Positions 1 to 10,831 of a stretch of DNA of 64,000 nt are shown here, one piece after another; the first letter of the stretch is position 1, and each line of letters starts with the position of its first letter. The position numbers were made by a program, and so were the translations under genes. The notes under the pieces are model-generated. The model had not been told where the DNA came from. It did no database searches and saw only the letters and a list, made by a program, of their open reading frames with translations. The stretch is from contig NC_053190.1 in NCBI RefSeq assembly GCF_905163445.1, forward strand, positions 11,534,501 to 11,598,500, given 5' to 3'. The DNA comes from Pararge aegeria (taxonomy: Eukaryota > Arthropoda > Insecta > Lepidoptera > Nymphalidae).

Positions 1-764
1 TGCCTCTATGAGGTCATTTGAAAAAGTCGTATATTGTACCAGCCCTTATATGTAAGTTGGCATTTGCTAAACTCAGCACACAGTTTTTTGTTACCTGTAC
101 AATGTTATGTTTCATAAAGTAGGTACCTACTAACTAATAATAAGAAGTAGTAACATTTCGTGTTTCTTTTTCACACTACAAAATATATCCCGTATTCAGA
201 AAACTTTTCCGACAGTTACCACCTACCCTCTTTAGTAAGAAGGTCAATAATTGAAGAAGATCAATGCCACCAGGTATCCCGAGTATTGATCTTCTTACTA
301 AAGAGTGTAATAAGTAGCATATTAAGTTTTTATTCTGATTTATTGCCTACTGGTTACTGTCTAAATTGTGCGTGCGTTGTGAGACTATCTCACCATAAAA
401 CGCACAATTTGACAGCTCAGGGTTGAAAATTTTGTATGGTGGTATAGCTAGCAAACTACTTTAAAAACGAAATCTTCTTTTTAACTAAATTTTCTTAATT
501 TTTTTACTTTATTTGGATAAATAATATTTTCAGTAAAAATTGAGGTGATAGTGAAATTTTTTTGATCAATCCAATCATCAATAGCCTGTAGTCCACTGCT
601 GGACTAAAGGCATGTCATAATGAGAGGGTTTTCTATAACCAACATTCGGAGCAGACGGGTTGTTGAACCCAGTTGATGAAAACAGCACAGAGAACGCTGC
701 TGCCTGCTCCCCAAGAAAGAATAATGACTAAAGCTAATATTTTTATTTTGTTGTAATTTAACAG
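1..764. other. Non-coding stretch before first exon
   Basis: No coding exon is supportable here. An 88-codon open frame at 160-426 has no recognisable motif, ordinary AT-rich composition and no splice context, so I treat it as chance. From about 585 to 720 the text resembles fragments of dispersed lepidopteran repeats (a 'ccactgctggac' core followed by a GC-richer tail); a similar core recurs near 28472. The last 30 bases lead into the acceptor at 763-764. Confidence 0.4.
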
Positions 765-1963
765 TGCCTTGTTGTCATTGCCACGTCGCGATCATGGCAG
801 AGTCAAGTCCATATTAACAGAACTCACACGCCGTCACCCAAGTGCCTATACCTGGATGGCATTTGCGGATGATTGGATGAAGGTGAGACTGTGACTGTGG
901 TGACTTAGATGCCCCACTTTAACGTCTATAAGTCAACAAACGTGGCAACTAAGTGATGTTTATTTGTCAATGTAGAGTGGAGTTGTTGAATTGAGATATT
1001 TGGCGAGCCATACAAAATAACAGATTTTAATTAACCGTGCTCACAGTTCAACTGATGAAGTTAATGAACTTAACTTTGCAAGTTCCGATCTGGTATAGCA
1101 ACCCACTGACATTTTATTTTTTGAAAACGCGGCGCACGACGAAAGTGATATAGATACCTATTTGGGTAGCGGGCACATGGTCAAACAAAACATGTCATTT
1201 AACACACTTTCCCAAAGTCTTAAAGTGTCACGCTACCGAAATATTTGGCGGCAAATATTATATGATAAGACGACAACGACAATTATTAAAAAGACGTTTA
1301 TTGTTATTACTGTTAATTAAAAGAAAATATTTACATACTATAATTAATTATTTACCTACTTAATCAAAGTGGAAAACTGATGGAGAACTGATGCCTTTCA
1401 CTTTTTTACTCTGGAAAACCCGGCTAGGAAAACATCGTATTTTGGTCTCAATCGAATTCGTTGCGCACATATTTCCTGCCTTTGCCTTACGGTGAAATAA
1501 TGGAAGAGAAGCCCTAAATTAAAAAAAGTTCGGCGGGAGCGAGATAGAGCTTTTGACAATCCGACCAATGGTGGTCAGATTGTCAAAAGCTCTATCTCTA
1601 ATGAAGAGTCTATACTCATCATAACGTTTTCAATTCCATATGATATCTCTATAACGAGCTGTTATTAATATAATCTACACGCGCATCAAATACACGCGTA
1701 CCTTCGACCTTGCCTTATTTTTTCGGAGAATGTGTTTGTGATCTTTTTAAGCCTTAGAATGGGGAATTTATTAGCAAAGTGCGATGGGCGAGGGTGGTGA
1801 TGCAGACGCAGCGAAAGGCCAACAATCAGCCGCAGCCAACGCAGCCATGTGTGCGCTGAACGCGCTCAGATGTGACAGGCGGGCGGCTCGCGCGTGGACG
1901 TTGTTAAGCATCCTCCTCAAGCCGAGCGCCAGGCGTGAGTTCTGCATGGAAATGGCTGTTAAG
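765..1963 (+). CDS. Unidentified helical (TPR-like) protein, two exons, partial
   Basis: Two exons fit together in phase. Exon A (765-882) follows 'tttaacag' and ends ATGAAG|gtgaga, encoding 39 codons rich in basic and aliphatic residues (RRDHGRVKSILTELTRRH). Exon B (1775-1963) follows 'tttattag' and stays open in phase 0 (QSAMGEGGDADAAKG, then alanine-rich AAANAAMCALNALRCDRRAA). The spacing of A, L and W residues is like a tetratricopeptide helix pair, but I cannot name the family. Exon B could end at 1963 (AAG|gtgatt), at 1934 (GGC|gtgagt, the better donor), or read through to a stop at 2006-2008 as a final exon. Upstream exons should lie left of the window. Exon B is clearly GC-richer than its surroundings, which supports coding. 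No mobile-element signature is visible. Confidence 0.4.
1541..1598. repeat. 27-bp inverted repeat (hairpin)
   Basis: Arms 1541-1567 and 1572-1598 are complementary at 26 of 27 positions around a 4-base loop. It lies in the 883-1774 intron of the first gene, where I see nothing else of note. It may be a palindromic MITE remnant or replication-derived foldback. Confidence 0.75.
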
Positions 1964-3598
1964 GTGATTATGTATTTACTTGTTTTCTTCAGGCAACTAG
2001 GCCCATAGAAATCTTAGTAACAATACACTGGAAATACTTCTTAGCACTAAACATTAGTCGCTGAAAGACACGCAACGATTGCAAGCGGCCGTACCACTAC
2101 AATGTTGAAGTGGAAATATTGCGCGTTGGGATTCTTCCTTTTCGTTTTTCACAACTCACTACGGTACGGTACTCACTACACTAGTTGTTTTGATAACAGT
2201 GTAAGCGGCAATTTAGTTAAAAAATTACAATTAAGTCGCTAATTGTTACAAATGTTTTTCTAGTACGAAATAACAATTCATGTGCTCTTAGGCTGCCCGT
2301 CCACCGGAGCGGAGCGAGGCAGCCGAGCCGGCGGATCGGACTAATGCGGAGCGCAGTTGCGTACTGTGTCTGGTTCACTTAAGAGTAGCGGAGATTTTGT
2401 GCAATCCTATTGGTTAATATTTCTCCGTTTTTTGGCTCCGCTGCCTCGCTCCGCTCCGGTGGACTGGCAGCCTTAGTCACGTTCGCGCGCACACAACATT
2501 TCTAGTGTTTTGTTATTGAGATTTATATAAGAAACACATCAAATACGAAGCAAAACAATACATAAAAAAAAATTAAACATTAGAACGGATTTTTGGTCAT
2601 TATGACCAAAAGCGACTCGAAACTACCCTCAAGCCCGCAGTAACGAACACGTCATTGCATAATGATCCTTATTTCTCTTAAACTACACAATGGTGCTGAT
2701 TCTGTTGTGCAAAAATCTCTTTAGTTAAGACTAAAAAAATTATAGATTAATAAAGTGGTGCACTACTTTTAAACATGTTCATTTAGTTTAATTCGTGTAG
2801 AAAAAAATTGGCACCATCAATCATTAGTCTATAATTCTGCACGTTCTCCGTTATATTCCTCGTTATACGAGATCCATAAACACAATAGTCACCATTGTCA
2901 CCTTAATTAGTCTTAATGAATTTAATTCTTAAATTAATGCTTATTTTTTGCACGTAGACCATAGTTAACAGGATGCATTACTTAAGACCTGAGATTGGTT
3001 TAAGATACAGCAAAATTAGCAACAATTATCTCTTCGTTTCAGTGTGGCTAAAACAAAATAATGGAAAAACGCTCTAAGCTTGGCATGGAGTCTCACAACT
3101 CGTTTTGTTTTAGAATTGGGAAAGCTCTGCGAGAGTGTCGCTGTGAGATGTGTGAACATCTTTCATTCTAATATTAATTACTTATTTACTTCACTTAAAT
3201 TAAACTTAGCAATATTTAAATAATATTTAGCTTATCTTTGTGACTTCAATAAATTGTATCAGCCGTAGAACAAGAGTTGTTTGTTTTAATGTTAACAACT
3301 ACAGGCCGAAAGCTTCCTGATATGTTATATTTAACCATGTGTATGAATGTATGATTTATTATTATTTTAAATATTTTTTAAAAACAATTTTTACACATAA
3401 AAGTTACAGAAAGATTGTTTACATAATAAATGTAAGAAAACAATTGAGTGTAGATATGTTACGTATCATGCTCGCCGCTAAATGGTACATTACGCTTTTT
3501 TAACACCGGTCGGTGCTTATCTTAATACAAGCTAGTTTTTTCGGAACTGTGATACTGGCTCGCCTACTTTACTATCAACCAGTCATTAATTAATAACC
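1964..3598. other. Intergenic (or intron) stretch with a MITE
   Basis: No exon is supportable. The only structured element is the inverted-repeat transposon at 2291-2472. The rest is AT-rich. The last few hundred bases should hold the promoter of the downstream esterase, but I see no clear core element. Confidence 0.4.
2291..2472. mobile_element. 182-bp MITE with TTA target duplication (PIF/Harbinger-like)
   Basis: The element begins GGCTGCC and ends GGCAGCC, with roughly 35-bp GC-rich terminal inverted repeats (core ACCGGAGCGGAGCGAGGCAG against its complement). It is flanked by TTA at 2288-2290 and 2473-2475. A three-base T-W-A target duplication is typical of PIF/Harbinger elements. There is no coding capacity, so it is non-autonomous. 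Confidence 0.75.
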
Positions 3599-6500
3599 AT
3601 GCAAAGCGGACGTGTTATTTGTGTTCTGGCGATAATCCTGCAATGCGTCATTTGTAAAATGTCGATTAATATTTGGACAAGTGTAATAACTCTAGCGCAA
3701 GGAAAATTAAGGGGCAAAGTCGATTTTACAAACAATTACAATTCTTATTTAGGAGTACCTTATGCATCGGTTACAAAGCGCTTCCAGGTAAGATGACTTT
3801 TTTTTGTAGGCGATTAATTATTTCAAAAACCATACTATTATTAAAGCAAAGGCAAAAAATAGTTATTTGGTTAAATAATAACAGGTATACAAAATATCGA
3901 ACACGCATATCTATCAAGCTATACCTATTATTTTATTACTATAAATAGACATGGCTTTATTTTTCGTATGTATATAATTTAGCATGAGCTGCTTTTATTG
4001 CATGGCATGGGTCTTTTATAGGGAGTTCCACAATCCACGTCCTAGCACGCTTGCCTCCAAATTGCCTGCTTTTAAAATATTTTAGTAACTAGTAATTTGC
4101 GTATAAAACGGTTACCGCAGATAATGATTTGGGTTAGATTAGGTATACGGAGTTGGTTTCCGGATTATAGATACGGGGATTCTGTCGCCCGTCGGAGTTA
4201 AGTCCTCGAGTTAAAAGTCATACCTCGTGTTCCTGGTTTGCCTTCGATGGTGTTCAATGGTAACCGATGTTGTTACTGAGAAGTGCCTGCCTCAGTAGGC
4301 ACCGCTGGCTGGGTTGCGGTTGTGTGCGAAAGCGTTCCCATGACCCAGTCACCAGGCGATGAGTTGGAACACCGTGGGGTTTTAGTCGGTAAGAGTCCGG
4401 CATAACCACTGCACCACCCCGTGGTGTAGTGGTATCCATGAGGATTTCCCCACGAGAAAAAAAAAGGCATACGCAGTAGGTTTGAACCCCCAAAACGCCC
4501 CGCTTTTCTTCGGCTTACCATACATGCCTTAGGCTTTTTTTAGGCAGGCAGATTATATATTGTATCGTATAAGTTTTATATAATCTGCCTGTAACATACC
4601 AATCAACACAATTGCCTAACTTGTCCTATGCCAAATATTATATTATTAGGATAGAATTTCCACATTTTGTCCTATCCCCGCGGAGAAAATGTCTCCTGCC
4701 CTCCTTGCTGTACCGTTGATGCAACACGCAGAATTTGACAGCGATATATCATCACTAGTTTCTGCATACTGTTAGGCACCGACCTCCTCTCACATAGAGC
4801 TTAAAACAACCACGCTGCTCGATATGGTAGACTTCAACGATTATTTTCACATATTTGTGACAACAACCGGAACTTACGGTTTTATCGCGCCCACCGAGGC
4901 ACCGTGTGAAAACCGGCATAACCTTTTAACCGGCCAATTTTGGTACTGAGAAATATTTAACAGAATAGCTGATCACGAAAAAATTTACAACCCGACCCGA
5001 GAATGTATGAATGAACATGACATGACACACAGAAAATTCACAAAATACAGAATAGAGCGTTAAGTTAGAAGGTACAATTTAGGAAGAATCAAACTGAAGA
5101 CCCCTTCTTACGGCGATTGTCGTTCAGGCGACTAAGAGATATAACATAGAACGGGCAGCAGCGTCTTCTGCGCAAATACTACCATCTATTGCGATCATCA
5201 TCCCCTCTGCCCTGTTATAGGTTATTGATGATATTCTTACTGAGCCGGTGAAACACCGAAGGGACTATTATATTTTGAAAGTTATCCGAAGTGGCATTCC
5301 CATACAAAAGAGTTTATCGGTTTTGGATCTGTTTCTCCTAATTTTGTGCATAGTAAACTACTCTTTATTGAGAGAAACAACTAAAAGGAAATCGAATCAG
5401 TTCACCAATTTTCGAGTTTATTTTCGGAATAGCAATTACTTTTTAATATTTTTAGATAGTTTTAATGACAATATAGATTCTGTTTTCTTTGATTTATTAT
5501 ATTATTATTATCATAAATTAGAAAGATGGAAAAATTACATTGAAAGACAATATGTAGGAAGAAATGAAATAAGTACCTACCTAAGTATTAGGTTTAAGTA
5601 CTTAATTACGTATAAAATTTCAGGAAGCGGGACCTGCACCAGCATGGAATGGGACAAAGCTGGCAATCAATGGGACTATCAAATGCAAACAATACTCCGA
5701 CTCTTTAAAAAAGCCGATAGGACAAAGCGATTGTCTTGTTGCTAACATCTTTACTCCAATTAGAACTAAAAATAATTTATTACCTGTAATGGTTTTCATT
5801 CATGGAGGAGGATTAGATTTTGGCAGTAACACTGACCTTACGTTCAATCCAAAGTACTTTGTACAAAAAGATGTAATTATGGTCACAATTAATTATCGGC
5901 TGGGTGCTTTCGGTTTTCTATGTTTACATGAAACTGAAGCAACTGGTAACATTGGTCTTAAAGACCAAACAGCTGCACTAAGATGGGTGAAAAACAACAT
6001 TCGAGCTTTCGGTGGCAATCCGGACACAGTGACAGTGTTTGGTGAGAGTGCTGGAGCATCGACTATCCACTACATGATTACTACTGGAAAATATAAAGGG
6101 CTATTTAATAAAGCTATCCTGCAAAGTGGAACAGTTTTAATGCCAAATAAGTTTGACGAAAATCCAATAAAGACTGCATCAAAAATTGCGTCGAAAATGG
6201 GATTTCAAACAGATGATCCAAAAGAACTGCTGAAAATATTTAAAAATGCCACATCTGATGATATAGTAGAAGCATCGCGGGTGGATGCAAAAAACCAACC
6301 CTTAAAATTATATCCATTCAGACCTTGTATAGAAAACCCAGTCAAAGAAAATAAATCGTTTATTACAGAAACCCCAAGAGAATTAGTAGAATCAGAAATA
6401 TCAGATCCCAACTTAGATATAATATTAGGATATAATAATATGGAAGGAATAAAGCAGGCAGGTCAATATGATTCGAACGGACTTCAAAAATTAAATTCAA

Positions 6501-7854
6501 CATTGTCTGAAATAATACCTGAAAACATACAATTCGCAAATGAGTTAGATAAAGAAGCTCTAACGCAAGAGATACGAAAATTTTACTTTGGAAAAGGCAT
6601 TGATTACGATTCTTTAATCGATTATTTTTCAGATACCGTTATGTTTTACCCTTCAATTATATCCGCAAACTCTTTACTTTCATCTAATATTACATTATAC
6701 AATTATTATTTTAAATACGATTCATCTAGGAATTTTTATAAATTCAATTCTGGTCTACCTCTACAACCTGGAGCTACTCATGCGGACGAGCTGTGCTACA
6801 TGTTTAATATCGTGATATTTAATTCAATGCCAGTATTACCACCAAAGGGTAACGATTTGAAAATGATTAATACACTGACAACACTATGGACTAATTTTGC
6901 CAAAACAAGGTAAGATGTAAATCTTTTTTTTTAATTTAATGTAGCCTAAGAGGTACCTACCTATGTAATATGGTTTCCACTGAAAAAGTTTTATGTTCAA
7001 CAAACAATAAACAAATGTTGTTTTAGTTTTTAAAAATGTACGTAGGTTACAAAGGCATTTTTTTTTTATCTTCAATGTTTCCCGGTTATTTTACCGACTT
7101 AAGAAATATCCTAGATCCATCTCCAAGATGCAAGCGATATATTTTATAAGTTATAATATGTGCTAAATTTCATGAAAATGAGTACAGTGGTTGGGCCGAA
7201 AATCCATTAAAGAAAACCAAACATAAAGCACACTGTCTCATTTTTTATGATATATATATATACACGAGTTTTTTTTTTTTTTTTAAGTATACACGAGTAT
7301 TTGTAAATAACTTTTAAGTACCATCCATAAACTATGGATGCTTAGAGCACGTCAATGAATTTTTTAGGCAAAATTTTGCTACCTTGTATAGGCTAGAACT
7401 TTTGGCCAAGTTTTCATTCTTCGCATCTGAACAAGTACCGATTATACCGATATCATCATCATCATCATCATCCCACTGCTGGGCAAAGACCATGTATAGT
7501 AAAGAGAGTTACCTACAGTATAGACGCTTCTAAAAAGGAGGCATTAATTATTATTGCAAGTCGTAATAATCGGGCTTAAAGTGCGCATCAATCAAGGGAT
7601 GGCAGTTTACTAAATATGGACTGGTGCTAAAAATTTTGAAAAACAAAAATGTTTAAAAAGTAAAAACTTTTGTATAAACCTACCAACTTTAACATTTCAG
7701 GAAACCATCATCCTCTAGGACTGCAGAGTGGATCCGAAGTACGAATGGCGATCTAAAGTTTTTGCAACTTGATAATGATAAGGAAATGAGAATGCCACTG
7801 CCCAATAAAGAAAGATTTCTATTTTGGGATAGAGTCTACAAACAATATACATGA
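3599..7854 (+). CDS. Secreted carboxylesterase (type-B esterase), complete, 3 exons
   Basis: Exons 3599-3787, 5624-6909 and 7701-7854 join in phase 0 then 2 to give 542 residues, the usual length for insect carboxyl/cholinesterases. Residues 1-20 form a hydrophobic signal peptide, so the enzyme should be secreted or lumenal. It probably hydrolyses carboxyl esters (odorants, xenobiotics or lipids); the substrate cannot be told. Visible motifs are the oxyanion-hole HGGG (about 123-126), the nucleophile elbow GESAG with Ser205, Glu337 in NNMEG and His449 in THADEL, so the triad is intact. The elbow is GESAG, not the GQSAG of juvenile hormone esterases. Start: first ATG of the signal-peptide exon. 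Borders are CAG|gtaaga, ttcag|GAA, AG|gtaaga and tttcag|G, and the stop is TGA. Intron 1 carries repeats; a 165-codon open frame at 5248-5745 runs through intron 1 into exon 2 out of frame and is not coding. Intron 2 (6910-7700) holds only simple-sequence and repeat fragments. Confidence 0.93.
4010..4592. repeat. Dispersed-repeat fragments and a 14-bp-arm hairpin in esterase intron 1
   Basis: At about 4010-4070 there is a LINE-tail-like sequence ('gtcttttatagggagttccac'). From about 4140 to 4520 is a GC-richer block that resembles the body of a lepidopteran interspersed repeat, carrying a short palindrome at 4401-4430. At 4546-4559 and 4577-4590 perfect 14-bp complementary arms form a hairpin. 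The element classes are inferred from general resemblance only. Confidence 0.4.
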
Positions 7855-8003
7855 TTTTAATAACAATATGTAGTTATTATTCGGTATTTCAAGGATAATG
7901 TTAGCGACGTTAATGTTATACGTGTTTTAAATACAAATTATAAGTAGGTCCGATGCTATAACGAATTACCATTTAATAGTTTGTGTTTGTGTGTTTATTT
8001 GCG

Positions 8004-8078
8004 CGCGTGTGTGTGTGTGTTTCTCTGTGTGTGTGTGTGTGCGTGTATGTGTGTGTGTGTGAGTGTGTGTGTGGGTAT
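8004..8078. repeat. (GT)n microsatellite, imperfect
   Basis: An alternating GT tract of about 75 bases is interrupted by a few CT/CG/TA steps. The open frames here (Cys-Val runs on plus, Thr-His runs on minus) are artefacts of the dinucleotide repeat. Confidence 0.9.
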
Positions 8079-8827
8079 GTGTGCTTGTACATATTCTTGT
8101 TTTTTCCATATTTTTATACACCGCGCAGATGTACTCTGCGACAAATCGAAAATAAAAAGAGCGATGGATGTGGAGACATGATCTAACTTGACCAGACTGT
8201 ACTTAGGCACGAGTAACTGAGCAGGTAGTTTTATGGAATTCAACAGTCAGATTCTTTATTCCTCGATATGCGACAAACAGAGATAGACGAACGCACAGAT
8301 TCACATAAAAATCTAGGTACTTAACTATTGACCCATTCTCCTTTTCTTTCTTCAGTGTATAATATCCATTATCGAATAAATTTTTTGTTTACAAACCATC
8401 GTGGAATTCATAATAAATCCTAATATGAAGCTCAACGCAACCTTAGGTATGGTATAGACACTTTGGTAGGTACTCACTATTAACGACTTACCACCTTTAA
8501 ATGTTATACGAGGATATCACTCGTAGACGTAAACTCCCCTACCACAGGTATTTTAATTCATTTATCTCAAACTATACGTCTGAATAACATGTTGAAAATG
8601 GCAAAGTTTATCTACTTACGACTGTCTTGATTTAAAATAAAAATTTTAATTAATTTTCTAAAAATTTATAATTATTGATAGGTATTGTATATATTTTTTA
8701 AACCAAATGAAGAGCAGAATTTTAATGTTAAGCAATTAAATATCACTTGCTTCAAAGGTAAAGGAGAACATCTTGAATCCAGCATCTGAGAGTTCTCCAT
8801 AGATTTTCAAGGGTTTTTGTTTGCAGT

Positions 8828-8881
8828 CTACCAAAAGGTTGTCACCACCATGCTGGCCAGGTGGTGACAACCTTTTGGTAG
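8828..8881. repeat. 22-bp perfect inverted repeat (hairpin)
   Basis: The left arm starts CTACCAAAAGGTTGTCACCA and the right arm is its exact complement, with a loop of about 10 bases. No flanking target duplication is obvious. Confidence 0.8.
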
Positions 8882-10831
8882 AAACCTTTTTCATTCTGAG
8901 AGGAGATTCTTGCCCTGTAGTGGGCTGGTAATACTCGTAGGTTGATAATCATAATGATGACGCTTAACGTGCTCTCTGAAGCACGCTATACTGATTCGTC
9001 CACTGTTAGACATAGGCCTTTCCGAGAGCGCGCCACCACACCACACACGGGTCTTTCGGCTTTTTCATCCAGCCTCTTTTAAAATACTCATATAGGAATA
9101 GACTAAGTAATAAAAATTGACTTTCAAGACTCATTACAATAACTAGTCGATAATAGATCAGTCTTTTTTTAATACTCGCAGGTTTTTTCGATTTAATTTA
9201 ATCAGCTCCCTTTAACTTTCTTTAATTTTTATTTCTGTCGAGGCGCATAAGTTTCACTATTTTGTCCCGGTAGATAAACTTTTAAAAGGATTTAGATGCA
9301 ATTGAACTACTGGGAAAAAAGCTCACTAGTCCAACGGTTGGACTAAACGGTTCTTCTCATGGAAACGAGCGTAGCGCTTTTCGCGGAGTAAAGCAAATTA
9401 TGCTTAATTTTCATAATATATCATGGATTTCCGCAAAGTGCTTCCATCCAATATCACTTTTTTGTCTTTGTAACAATGTAAGTACCTACTATAAAAAATT
9501 GTAGTACTAGTAGAAGATTGTACTGCGGTCGCACTGAAAAAGCGCATGATCAGCTCAACAAAGGATATCAGCTCTCATCCCCCCACTCCTCTCTACTTTA
9601 ACTTTTTAAGGTATCTATTATATTCACCTATATTTAACCTCTACCAAACGCACCAAGATTCCAATCAAACCATATGTGATGGATATATAGAAAAACTAAA
9701 TGCAACAAAACACAAAGAAACAATAAGATAACAATCATATCGTTTATTGTCCTACGGGAGTCAGAAAATGGTGATATTATTAAACAGTATTTGTGCCCTG
9801 CGTTTCAACTCAAAAAATTGGGTACCTAGCGCAGAGATCTATCAATCTGCCTTTTAGTTCCAGACTAACTGACAAATTGTTCGTAATATAGAAATGGGGC
9901 TTTTTATAAGATAACTGATGAGTGATGCAAACCTATAGGAGCTGTAATCACATTGGCATTGACAATGGGAAAGAACTCAGCTTAGATCATCTTAGATCAA
10001 ACACCAAAAGTTCGCCCTCTCTGACTATCAATACCTTTGAAGAATGATCTGAGAAATTAAAAATATTAAATAATTAAATCATGTATGTACTTTTATTATT
10101 TATTTGTGTTGCAGTAAGGGCATTGTATCCCATGAAAAAAGTGAGGTTTAAGGATTATGAATGACAAAATAAAAAAAGTTATGAGTTTCGGTTACGTTGT
10201 TTTTTTACTATCAATTTTGGATGTGTACAAGAATTCGAGGAAAATAAAGGAATATGTAATGTTTTTATAATATATATATTCTACATCGCAGTATGCGTTA
10301 TGAACAAACATTACTTATGTTACTTCCCATATAGTACTTCTACTCATTCATTTTTGTTCGCTCGCTCATCATTTGTATAAGATATCGTGAGAGCATAGTT
10401 ATTCAATATAAGTGACAAAACAAGATAGTATACTAACTATATTATATAGGTAGATCCGATTTATTTAAATAAAACGTACCAACTAATCGAATCACTCCAT
10501 CCGTACTTTGCAAAATATCAGCAAATACTGCATAAACTCTAACTGTACAGACACGTAAACGTTAAACGCATCAAGGAAACATCGTCGGTATCCTCATGAT
10601 ATTTATTACAAAGGTCTCGCTTACAGATGCATAGAAACGAACAATATTCTCACTGCGTATCGTAAAATCGGTGAAAAAGTTGCGATAAAAACCTAAAATT
10701 CACGTACTGAAAATCTAAAAATATATTATAATAGATTTCAAATGTCTATACATAGATGAGTGTTCACTACGTCGAGAGCGCGTCCGCAACGTTTACAATA
10801 TTAATACGTTAAAGCGGGACTAGACTCGGCT

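Larger units (their letters stand above)
7855..10831. other. Intergenic region between esterase and striatin 3' ends
   Basis: The two flanking genes converge here. Possible polyadenylation signals for the esterase are AATAAA at 8151-8156 or 8375-8380. For striatin on the minus strand, TTTATT at 10602-10607 reads AATAAA. The region contains a (GT)n tract, a strong hairpin at 8828-8881, and dispersed-repeat-like pieces at about 8960-9060 and 9300-9470. I see no gene; the 61-codon frame at 9546-9731 has no features. Confidence 0.5.

Noticed and set aside
5248..5745. 165-codon plus-strand frame before the esterase main exon
   Set aside because: It is an AT-rich intronic frame that runs into esterase exon 2 in the wrong phase; the acceptor at 5621-5623 and the family reading (AGPAPAWNGT) define the real frame.
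7981..8243. Cys/Val-rich and Thr/His-rich frames
   Set aside because: They are translations of a GT microsatellite, not proteins.
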